NCBI GenBank assembly: GCA_020027635.1
Contig: JAHKKL010000028.1
Span: 1 to 10,934, forward strand
DNA: 10,934 bases
DNA from: Gammaproteobacteria bacterium
GTDB taxonomy: Bacteria; Pseudomonadota; Gammaproteobacteria; UBA9214
Reading direction: 5' to 3'
Shown here: one piece after another, positions 5,696 to 10,934 of the stretch
How positions within the stretch are numbered: position 1 is the stretch's first letter
Layout of the letters: each line of letters opens with the position of its first letter
Translations under genes and position numbers: made by a program
Notes under the pieces: model-generated
The model's input: only the letters and a program-made list of their open reading frames with translations
What the model was told of the DNA's origin: nothing
Database searches by the model: none

Positions 5696-6040
5696 ATGAT
5701 CCGGTTCGCCAACGCGCTGCAGGTCTGGGGGACGCCTCAATTCAACGCCATCCTCAAGCGGGAAATCGAGGGGTTGGAAAGCGCGCAGCTGCCCTTGCAG
5801 CAGGGCCTGACGTCGAGCAGCCAGGCCCTCGATGCCCGGGTGAATGCGATGATTATCGACGTCAGCGACGCGGGACGCGTCATCCGCGCAAGGGTGGGGA
5901 TTTTCTATACCGGCATCGTCGCCGGTTGCAGCTGCGCGGACGATCCCACGCCCGTCACTGAACAGAACGAATACTGCGTCGTGCAGCTCACCATCGACAA
6001 GGCCACGGCCGAAACGACGCTGTGTCTTGTGGCGGAATGA
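5696..6040 (+). CDS. Uncharacterised cytosolic protein with a conserved-looking GCSCADDPTP cysteine segment
   Basis: The 114-residue product has no signal peptide or membrane span. The N-terminal half looks helical (FNAILKREIEGLESAQLPLQQGLTSSSQAL), the C-terminal half like strands (NAMIIDVSDAGRVIRARVGIFYTGIVAGC and YCVVQLTIDKATAETTLCLV). Cys78, Cys80, Cys94 and Cys110 are concentrated in the second half, with C-x-C-A-D-D-P-T-P as the most distinctive segment. I believe similar hypothetical proteins occur in other proteobacteria, but no function is known to me. C-x-C plus Cys94 could bind metal or form a redox pair. GGGA lies seven bases before the ATG. The stop overlaps an in-frame ATG of the next frame (ATGA at 6037-6040), which hints at coupling with the membrane protein downstream. 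Confidence 0.75.
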   Translation: MIRFANALQVWGTPQFNAILKREIEGLESAQLPLQQGLTSSSQALDARVNAMIIDVSDAGRVIRARVGIFYTGIVAGCSCADDPTPVTEQNEYCVVQLTIDKATAETTLCLVAE

Positions 6041-6099
6041 ATCCTCATGGAAGCGCGCGGCAGGTCGTTCGACACGGTGAACGTACGGGGTATGCATCC

Positions 6100-6399
6100 A
6101 TGCACACTGCGATGAAAAAATGGCTGTGTGGAAGTCTCGCCTTCCTGCTGCCCGCCCTGGTGGCATTTGTCGGTGAACTGCTCGATCAGTCACGCTTCCG
6201 GCATGATCCGCTCTACACCGCGGTGATACCTTTTGTGTCCTGGGGTGCCCTCCTGTTGTCCGTGATTATTCCCCTGGCGCTAGTGATAACGGCGCGGATG
6301 ACGCTGCCGCGCCGGCTCAGCGCGACGGCCATCGTCCTGAGCGGGTTACTGCTTGAGTTCTACCTGATCATCATCTGGGTGCTCATGAACGCCCATTGA
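6100..6399 (+). CDS. Uncharacterised small three-helix membrane protein
   Basis: Starting at ATG 6100 the product has 99 residues with spans at about 8-28, 42-64 and 73-96 and short loops (LLDQSRFRHDPLY; RMTLPRR). GGGG about ten bases upstream could serve as ribosome binding site. Two other starts are possible: ATG 6112 (MKKWLCGS), or ATG 6037, which would overlap the previous stop as ATGA and add 21 polar residues. The ATGA overlap is a common sign of translational coupling, so the longer form is a real alternative. No family recognised. Confidence 0.65.
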   Translation: MHTAMKKWLCGSLAFLLPALVAFVGELLDQSRFRHDPLYTAVIPFVSWGALLLSVIIPLALVITARMTLPRRLSATAIVLSGLLLEFYLIIIWVLMNAH

Positions 6400-6744
6400 C
6401 GCGCCGGTTCGCCGGGCGGGAATGGCTGGTGCGAATGTATTCGCACAACGGGATGGAAAGGTCGAATATTCGAATAAATTCGAACCTACAGAAATAACGT
6501 CCCGAAGCGGTCTGCCGGATGCCGCGTTGCAGGAATATGCCCGGCCGTAGGGCCGATCGATCCGGCTTTCAGCCGGTGGAGTATGTACTCACCGCGCAGT
6601 TCGCCTGCGGAATGCCGGCACATCGGGGATGGCGTCACTTGTGCGGCACGGATTCATGCTGCTACCCTGCGGGTGAAACGGGTGGCCGCCGACCCGGTTG
6701 CGGAGTGAGGCGGCGTACCTGTCCAGACATCAGGGGCTAATGCC
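6400..6744. other. Gene-free 345-base region with palindromes and hairpins
   Basis: No credible gene lies here; the longest + frame (from 6519) is Arg/Cys-rich with no ribosome binding site. The left part holds REP-like palindromes (6429-6484). The right part (6542-6699) holds a series of short perfect or near-perfect hairpins leading up to the 6745 gene. Confidence 0.55.
6429..6484. repeat. REP/BIME-like cluster of CGAAT/ATTCG palindromes
   Basis: Three exact inverted repeats share the core CGAAT/ATTCG: GTGCGAAT-GT-ATTCGCAC (6429-6446), CGAATATTCG (6463-6472) and TTCGAAT-AA-ATTCGAA (6469-6484). The last is followed by CCTACAG. A CGAAT-NN-ATTCG hairpin next to a CCTACA/TGTAGG tag strongly resembles REP elements dispersed between genes in pseudomonads and other proteobacteria; two hairpins close together form a BIME-like unit. 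Such elements are moved by REP-associated tyrosine transposases, none of which is in this window. Confidence 0.55.
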
Positions 6745-7218
6745 ATGCGCAAGCGAATACTCGATCCGAACACCCCCGAGACCCCGTCCACCGAGCCTGC
6801 CTGGCTCGACCTGGAGCGGCTCGCCCGGGTGGAACTGTCGTCCGAGGAATCGGCCCACCCCGTCGAGGCGGCCCTGATCCCCGGCGATACGCGCGGCTGG
6901 CGGGCGGGGAATCCCGGGGAGCAGATGATCCGCCTCCTGTTTGACGAGCCGCTGAGCCTGCGGCGTATCCGCCTGGCGTTCACCGAGACCGGGCACGAAC
7001 GTACCCAGGAGTTCGTGTTGAGGTGGTCGGGGGATGGAGGCCGGACTTATCGTGAGATTGTGCGTCAGCAGTATCGCTTCAGCCCGCCGGACACGACGCG
7101 GGAGCTCGAAGACTACCGGGTCGCACTCGAGGGCGTAGTCGCGCTCGAATTGCGTATCGTTCCGGACATCAGCCGGGGACCGGCATGCGCGACGCTGGAG
7201 CAGTTGCGCCTCGCTTGA
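6745..7218 (+). CDS. Discoidin / galactose-binding-like beta-sandwich protein
   Basis: The 157-residue product has no signal peptide. After a Pro-rich start (LDPNTPETPSTEPAWLDLERLARVELSSE) comes a pattern of alternating strands typical of the galactose-binding-like (F5/8 type C or XRCC1-N like) fold: HPVEAALIPGDTRGWRAGNPGEQMIRLLF, LRRIRLAFTE, RTQEFVLRWSGDGGRTYREIVRQQYRFSPP, and VVALELRIVPD. I recall similar short cytosolic proteins annotated as carbohydrate-binding or hypothetical in proteobacteria. The fold binds sugars, DNA ends or protein partners depending on family; the ligand here is unknown. AGGGG about ten bases upstream supports ATG 6745. It appears to stand alone, with about 150 gene-free bases before the transporter. 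Confidence 0.8.
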   Translation: MRKRILDPNTPETPSTEPAWLDLERLARVELSSEESAHPVEAALIPGDTRGWRAGNPGEQMIRLLFDEPLSLRRIRLAFTETGHERTQEFVLRWSGDGGRTYREIVRQQYRFSPPDTTRELEDYRVALEGVVALELRIVPDISRGPACATLEQLRLA

Positions 7219-7367
7219 CGGCCGCAGCCGCGCGCCGCGCCGGCATGGGTCGCTGCCCGGACTGGCATTCCCCCGGGCTTCGCCGCCGGCGGCCGGCCTC
7301 GGCCGTGATGGTCGCTCCCGCTTCATGGCGAACGCCGCGGGATTGAACCGGGACACGGGACACCGGT

Positions 7368-8057
7368 ATGCGTCATTCCGAACGCCACTATAGTCAGCGG
7401 ATCGGCTGGCTGCGTGCCGCGGTATTGGGCGCGAATGACGGGATCGTCTCTACCGCCAGCCTGATCGTGGGCGTCGCCGCCGCCAGCGCGGACCGGGGCG
7501 CCGTATTGATCGCCGGCATCGCCGGCCTGGTGGCGGGCGCGATGTCGATGGCGGCGGGGGAATACGTCTCGGTCAGCTCGCAGGCCGACACGGAGGCCGC
7601 CGACCTGGAGCGCGAGCGCGGCGAACTCGAATCCAACGAGGCGTTTGAGCGCGAGGAGCTGGCGAAAATCTATATGGAGCGGGGGCTCGATGCCGAGCTG
7701 GCGCAAGCGGTCGCCACCCAGCTGATGGCGCACGATGCCCTGGCCGCGCACGCGCGGGACGAACTGGGTCTGTCTGACATACACCGGGCGCGTCCCGTCC
7801 AGGCGGCTATGGCATCGGCCACAAGCTTCGCGGCGGGCGCTGTGATGCCGGTTATCATCGTCACCCTCGTCCCGGTCCAGGGCATGGCCGCGCTTGTCGC
7901 CGGCGGTTCGCTGCTGCTGCTGGCGGTGCTTGGCGGACTGGCCGCCGGAGCGGGCGGCGCCGGCAAGCTTGCCGGCGCCGTCAGGATCTGCTTCTGGGGC
8001 GCGCTGGCGATGGGGCTCACCGCGGCCGTCGGCGCCGCGTTGGGGACGAACGTCTGA
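7368..8057 (+). CDS. VIT1/CCC1-family Fe(II)/Mn(II) transporter
   Basis: The 229-residue protein has the VIT family layout: two spans (about 13-38 and 44-66), a charged helical segment (about 73-143) corresponding to the family's metal-binding domain, and three more spans (about 146-169, 171-196, 202-226). Signature stretches are GWLRAAVLGANDGIVSTASLIVGV with D24, and GLVAGAMSMAAGEYVSVSSQ with M59, M61 and E65; the Asp and Met in the first two spans line the ion path in VIT1, and the Glu-rich domain collects metal. VIT/CCC1 proteins move Fe2+ or Mn2+ out of the cytosol; in bacteria this means efflux across the inner membrane. The start has only a weak GGGA upstream. Fe versus Mn cannot be decided from sequence. 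The downstream 8081 gene begins 23 bases after the stop and is probably cotranscribed. Confidence 0.93.
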   Translation: MRHSERHYSQRIGWLRAAVLGANDGIVSTASLIVGVAAASADRGAVLIAGIAGLVAGAMSMAAGEYVSVSSQADTEAADLERERGELESNEAFEREELAKIYMERGLDAELAQAVATQLMAHDALAAHARDELGLSDIHRARPVQAAMASATSFAAGAVMPVIIVTLVPVQGMAALVAGGSLLLLAVLGGLAAGAGGAGKLAGAVRICFWGALAMGLTAAVGAALGTNV

Positions 8058-8066
8058 ACGGTTCAG

Positions 8067-8072
8067 AAGGAG
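8067..8072 (+). promoter_or_regulatory. Ribosome binding site fixing the 8081 start
   Basis: AAGGAG lies eight bases before ATG 8081. The alternative GTG at 8072 overlaps this site and would break the signal peptide, so it is rejected as start. Confidence 0.7.
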
Positions 8073-8080
8073 TGGGTTTC

Positions 8081-8395
8081 ATGAAATTCACCATCCCGGG
8101 CTGCTTGTTGTTGCTCACCGTCTACACGCCGGTGCAGGCCGCTGCCATCGATCTCCAGTGCGAGGAACTGGCCAAACGGCTGATCGAGCGTTTCACCGCC
8201 GAGGGTCTGCTGGCGTCATCCACCGAGGATGCGCAGCAGCGCGCCCGCGCGATCGGACTGGAACTGTGTACGGGCGCCCAGGCCACGGCGGAACAGCAGC
8301 ACGTGCAGGACAAGCAGGAGGCGCTGGATAACTGGTTTCTCGAGGCAACCGGCGACAAACCGGGCAACAAGCGCCTGAAGGACCTGAAGCGCTGA
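8081..8395 (+). CDS. Small exported two-cysteine protein, function unknown
   Basis: The 104-residue product begins with a signal peptide (MKFTIPGCLLLLTVYTPVQA, cleaved near residue 20-22). The mature part is helical and highly charged, with two Cys (C27 in LQCEELAKR and C63 in LELCTGAQ) that would likely form a disulfide in the periplasm, and a Lys-rich end (NKRLKDLKR). C8 is inside the signal peptide and does not sit in a lipobox. I do not recognise the family. It follows the VIT-family transporter by 23 bases with a strong ribosome binding site, so the two are probably cotranscribed and it may help handle exported metal, which is inference from position only. Confidence 0.75.
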   Translation: MKFTIPGCLLLLTVYTPVQAAAIDLQCEELAKRLIERFTAEGLLASSTEDAQQRARAIGLELCTGAQATAEQQHVQDKQEALDNWFLEATGDKPGNKRLKDLKR

Positions 8396-8561
8396 TGCGG
8401 ATCTCGCGCGCGGCATCACCGGTCCCGGGAGTCGCCCGAGACGACATGAAGAGCGGAAGAAACCCGGCAGCGCGATACGCGCCGTCGCCATGGTCGACGG
8501 GGAACTGATTTCGTCAAACACTAGCCGTGGCTCCAGGGGCACGGCGCACAGGGGGTGGAAC

Positions 8562-9281
8562 ATGCAAGGCGGCAGAGTCAGAGAGGCCCTGGTCGTGGGC
8601 ATTTTTCTGTTCGCGGGGCTGGCCGTGCTGGGCTACCTGCTCGGCTCCAGTGCGCTCCGCATCAAGCAATTCGAGCGCACCGTCACCGTGAAGGGTCTGG
8701 CGGAGAAGGAGGTGCCTGCGGACGTGGCGGTATGGCCGATCCAGTTCACCGGCGCCGACAACGACCTGGTCGCACTGTATGCGGCACTGGAGCGCGATAC
8801 CGCGAAGATCATCCGTTTCCTCCAAGCCAGCGGCTTTGAGGAGTCGGAAATCAGCGTCGCGGCGCCGCAGATAACCGACAAGATGGCGCAGCAGTACGGC
8901 AACGGGGAGAAGGCGGAACTGCGCTATGCGGCCGTGCAGGGCGTGACGGTTTATACCGGGAAGCCGACCGCGGTTCGCGTCGCGATGAACAAGCTGGTGG
9001 AACTCGGCAAGCAGGGGATCGTATTCTCGGGCGGCGGCTACCAGGGCAGCACCCAATACCTGTTCACGAAACTGAACGAGCTGAAACCGGAAATGATCGA
9101 GGAGGCGACCCGCAAGGCGCGCGAGGTCGCGGAAAAATTCGCCCGCGATTCCGACAGCCGTCTCGGCAAGATCAAAAGCGCCCAGCAGGGCCAGTTCACC
9201 ATCTCCGACCGGGACAGCAGTACACCCCACATCAAGAACGTGCGCGTCGTCTCGACGGTCGAGTACTACCTGTCCGACTAG
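8562..9281 (+). CDS. SIMPL-domain (DUF541) protein with N-terminal membrane anchor
   Basis: I start at ATG 8562 (239 residues): GGGGGTGG lies just upstream and the N-terminus then shows one membrane span (about 9-31, VVVGIFLFAGLAVLGYLLGSS-like). The in-frame ATG at 8490 would add 24 unconserved residues. The outside part matches the SIMPL family: FERTVTVKGLAEKEVPADVAVWPIQF, the alternating strand and helix pattern with ERDTAKIIRFLQASGFEESEISV, VYTGKPTAVR, and the long helix EEATRKAREVAEKFARDSDSRLGKIKSAQQG, closing with VRVVSTVEYYL. SIMPL proteins such as E. coli YggE are envelope proteins linked to stress resistance, with an oligomeric channel-like assembly reported for the Brucella member; the biochemical role is unclear. 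The membrane anchor should place the domain in the periplasm. Confidence 0.9.
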   Translation: MQGGRVREALVVGIFLFAGLAVLGYLLGSSALRIKQFERTVTVKGLAEKEVPADVAVWPIQFTGADNDLVALYAALERDTAKIIRFLQASGFEESEISVAAPQITDKMAQQYGNGEKAELRYAAVQGVTVYTGKPTAVRVAMNKLVELGKQGIVFSGGGYQGSTQYLFTKLNELKPEMIEEATRKAREVAEKFARDSDSRLGKIKSAQQGQFTISDRDSSTPHIKNVRVVSTVEYYLSD

Positions 9282-9374
9282 CATCCGGTAGCATTTGCAA
9301 GGCCGCGTGCTTACTATCGGCGGGGCAGCCATCGCGGTACCCGGTTTAGTCTGTTCACTCAACAAGGAGGAAAA

Positions 9375-9605
9375 ATGAAAGCACTCGCGCAAGTCTGTTT
9401 CTGGCTGGGGTTACTCTCGATACCGGCCTCGTGGGCGATCTGGTATGTGGCGCCTGAAGTCGGCAAGCAGGTGATGGAGGGAGTGGCGGATCCCTTATTG
9501 AGGGCGGCCCTGCAGGAGGCGCACGCGGAGCGCTTCGGGATCTATGTCGGCCTGTGGGCGCCGACGCTGCTGATACTGAGCAGCATCCTCGATAGGAAGG
9601 GTTGA
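9375..9605 (+). CDS. Small two-helix membrane protein, function unknown
   Basis: AAGGAGG (9364-9370) precedes ATG 9375 by four bases. The 76-residue product has spans at about 5-25 and 54-72 joined by a charged loop (EVGKQVMEGVADPLLRAALQEAHAERFG) and ends DRKG. No family recognised. The gap upstream (9282-9374) probably carries its promoter, but I could not fit a -35/-10 pair with normal spacing. A perfect inverted repeat follows the stop. Confidence 0.72.
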   Translation: MKALAQVCFWLGLLSIPASWAIWYVAPEVGKQVMEGVADPLLRAALQEAHAERFGIYVGLWAPTLLILSSILDRKG

Positions 9606-9620
9606 ATCACGGTGAATGGT

Positions 9621-9658
9621 GGACCTGCCTGAACTGTGTCCATTGTTCAGGCAGGTCC
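9621..9658. terminator. Perfect 14-bp inverted repeat after the 9375 gene, terminator-like
   Basis: GGACCTGCCTGAAC (9621-9634) and GTTCAGGCAGGTCC (9645-9658) are exact reverse complements separated by ten bases (TGTGTCCATT). It begins 15 bases after a stop codon, the expected place for a transcript-end hairpin, but no T-run follows on either strand, so it may instead protect the mRNA end, attenuate, or bind a protein. Confidence 0.5.
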
Positions 9659-9722
9659 CGTGTCGATCCCGGTGAACCAGCGATTCCCTCCCGGCCCGCA
9701 TCATCCGCCGCGGTAAGTCCCC

Positions 9723-10004
9723 GTGAGCGAAGCCGTGCAGCTGTCCCTGTTGTTCCTCGCCTGGCTGGCCATCGCCGTCGGGTGTCACGCAAGCATCCGG
9801 AATTATTACCTGGCCTCGTTTACGGCGGCCTGCGCGATGGTGGCGGCGCTGCATCTGGCGAGTTATCTCCAGACCGGAAAACCGGACCCGCTCTGGCCGC
9901 TGTCATCCCTGGTCGGTTTCTGCCTGGCGGGCATCGTGGCGCTGGCGGCCGGGCTGCCGTTCCGGGTCCGGCGGATCATCCGGGATCATAACGACAAGCT
10001 CTGA
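9723..10004 (+). CDS. Small three-helix membrane protein, GTG start, function unknown
   Basis: The 93-residue product starts at GTG 9723 (MSEAVQLSLLFLAWLAIAVG) with spans at about 5-22, 28-48 and 58-80, and ends in a basic cytoplasmic-type tail (RVRRIIRDHNDKL). C21-H22 sits at the end of the first span and C67 in the third. The ribosome binding site is weak (TAAG). No family recognised. The codon pattern and the clean membrane topology support a real gene, and the next gene starts about 135 bases later. Confidence 0.65.
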   Translation: MSEAVQLSLLFLAWLAIAVGCHASIRNYYLASFTAACAMVAALHLASYLQTGKPDPLWPLSSLVGFCLAGIVALAAGLPFRVRRIIRDHNDKL

Positions 10005-10139
10005 TACGGCGACCGGAAACACCGTCATGTACGCTGCTGCCGTTCACGGGTGGGCTGGTTGTGCCGGTTGGGACCGAAGTCACCGTCACACGCCTGGTAT
10101 GTCCGGGCTCGTCCTGTCTATCCGCCGGTATCCCCGCGC

Positions 10140-10934
10140 ATGACGCTCCCCCGGGGCATCTGGGCGCTCGGCCTGGTCAGTGCGTTCATGGACATCTCCT
10201 CGGAGATGATCCATGGCCTGTTGCCGGCCTTCCTGGTGACGGTGATGGGCGCAAGCGCGACCAGCCTGGGGCTGATCGAAGGTGCCGGCGAGGGGTTCGC
10301 ACTGATCACCCGGGTGTTCTCGGGTTACTTGAGCGACCGGATGGAACGGCGCAAGCGCCTGATCGTGACCGGTTACCTGCTCGGTACGCTGACCAAGCCG
10401 CTGTTCGCCCTGGCAGGCAGCGTAACCATGGTGTTTGCCGCGCGCTTCCTCGACCGGTTCGGAAAAGGCCTGCGCGGCGCGCCGCGGGATGCCCTGATCG
10501 CCGATCTGGCGCCGGCGCATCAATGGGGGTCGGCCTACGGTCTCAGGCAGGCGCTCGATTCCGTCGGCGCGTTCGTGGGGCCGTTGCTGGCGGTTGCGAT
10601 CATGGCGCTGACGGCGGATGACTATCGCGCCGTCTTCTGGCTGGCGGGTCTGCCCGGCGCCGTCGCGGTCGCCATTCTGATATTGCGGGTTCGTGAACCC
10701 GCCGGGCGCACGGTGAAGCCGGCGCGCCTGCCGGTCAACGCCACCGACATGCGCCGCCTGGACCGGGCCTACTGGCTGGTTCTCGGCGTGGGCGTGGTGT
10801 TTTCCATGGCGCGTTTCAGCGAGGCCTTCGTGCTGCTGCGCGCCGAGGCCATCGGCCTCGCTCCCGGCCTGGTTCCGCTCGTGCTGGTGATCATCAGCCT
10901 GGTCTATGCGCTGGGTGCCTATCCGGTGGGGCGG
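10140..10934 (+). CDS. MFS transporter, N-terminal 265 residues, 3'-truncated by window edge
   Basis: The frame opens at ATG 10140 and is open to the last base. The start MTLPRGIWALGLVSAFMDISSEMIHGLLPAFLVTVMGASATSLGLIEG is typical of a subgroup of proteobacterial MFS proteins annotated simply as MFS transporters. Motif A of the superfamily is clear between spans 2 and 3 (SGYLSDRMERRK, residues 61-72). The FLDRFGKGLRGAPRDALIAD segment (103-122) is strongly conserved in this subgroup. About seven to eight spans are present before the cut. The ATG has no obvious ribosome binding site, and the upstream frame is open but contains no better start. Substrate unknown; likely a proton-coupled exporter in the inner membrane. 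Confidence 0.9.
   Translation, partial: MTLPRGIWALGLVSAFMDISSEMIHGLLPAFLVTVMGASATSLGLIEGAGEGFALITRVFSGYLSDRMERRKRLIVTGYLLGTLTKPLFALAGSVTMVFAARFLDRFGKGLRGAPRDALIADLAPAHQWGSAYGLRQALDSVGAFVGPLLAVAIMALTADDYRAVFWLAGLPGAVAVAILILRVREPAGRTVKPARLPVNATDMRRLDRAYWLVLGVGVVFSMARFSEAFVLLRAEAIGLAPGLVPLVLVIISLVYALGAYPVGR

Noticed and set aside
5048..6193. Minus-strand ORF of 381 codons
   Set aside because: It runs antisense across two or three better-supported + genes, is rich in Arg/His/Pro/Gln low-complexity sequence and shows no domain.
6519..6740. 73-codon + ORF in the gap before the 6745 gene
   Set aside because: Arg- and Cys-rich without a ribosome binding site or regular secondary structure; the region is better read as hairpin-rich noncoding DNA.
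9295..9317. TTGCAA and TACTAT as promoter of the 9375 gene
   Set aside because: The spacing is only 11 bases, too short for a sigma70-type promoter.
8514..9392. Minus-strand ORF of 292 codons
   Set aside because: It is antisense to the SIMPL-domain gene, which has clear family similarity; no ribosome binding site or motif on the minus strand.
10189..10204. Inverted repeat CATCTCC-TC-GGAGATG near the MFS start
   Set aside because: It lies inside conserved MFS codons (MDISSEMIHG), so the codon choice explains it without a regulatory role.
10061..10621. + strand ORF of 186 codons at the right end
   Set aside because: It overlaps the MFS transporter in another frame; the MFS frame carries motif A and membrane spans, while this frame is Arg/Gly/Pro-rich noise.

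Overview
The window is a GC-rich bacterial chromosomal segment in which every gene I can support lies on the + strand. Genes are short and closely spaced, but the gaps of roughly 60 to 345 bases suggest several small transcription units, not one operon. The content points to a proteobacterium with a respiratory lifestyle, most likely a gamma- or betaproteobacterium of the sulfur-, iron- or nitrogen-oxidising kind: three c-type cytochromes, a YaiI/DUF188 protein close to the E. coli form, a BamE-like domain, an outer-membrane barrel with a terminal tryptophan, and REP-like palindromes. I cannot name the genus. No CRISPR array, rRNA, tRNA, transposase or integrase is visible.

Layout. Bases 3-479 hold the 3' part of an exported cytochrome c'-like protein, cut by the window edge. 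Then come yaiI (552-1007), a possible terminator, and an exported monohaem class I cytochrome c (1100-1618). Bases 1619-1916 hold an apparent fragment of a VOC/glyoxalase gene and two tiny ORFs joined by a GTGA overlap, the first preceded by a full AAGGAGGT ribosome binding site. A Nudix hydrolase follows (1959-2432), then an AT-richer gap of about 330 bases. The most notable gene is at 2761-4128: an exported protein with one CxxCH haem site directly after the signal peptide and an outer-membrane beta-barrel behind it. This is the architecture, and the N-terminal motif, of Cyc2-type cytochrome-porin fusions.

The middle part carries a secreted coiled-coil protein with a Pro/Ala linker and a BamE-like domain (4270-4932), a three-helix membrane protein behind a CRP/FNR-type palindrome (5126-5566), an unrecognised Cys-containing protein (5696-6040) and another three-helix membrane protein (6100-6399). 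The 345-base gap at 6400-6744 holds REP-like palindromes and a run of small hairpins. Then follow a discoidin-like beta-sandwich protein (6745-7218), a VIT1/CCC1-family Fe/Mn transporter (7368-8057) closely followed by a small exported two-Cys protein (8081-8395), a SIMPL-domain protein (8562-9281), two small membrane proteins (9375-9605 and 9723-10004) separated by a perfect 14-bp inverted repeat, and the first 265 codons of an MFS transporter running off the right edge (10140-10934).

How the genes may work together (inference): three c-type cytochromes, one of them an outer-membrane cytochrome-porin, plus a VIT-type metal transporter would fit electron transfer across the outer membrane coupled to iron or another extracellular donor. 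The genes are not arranged as one obvious operon, and nothing here proves iron oxidation. The rest looks like ordinary housekeeping and accessory content with many small uncharacterised membrane proteins.
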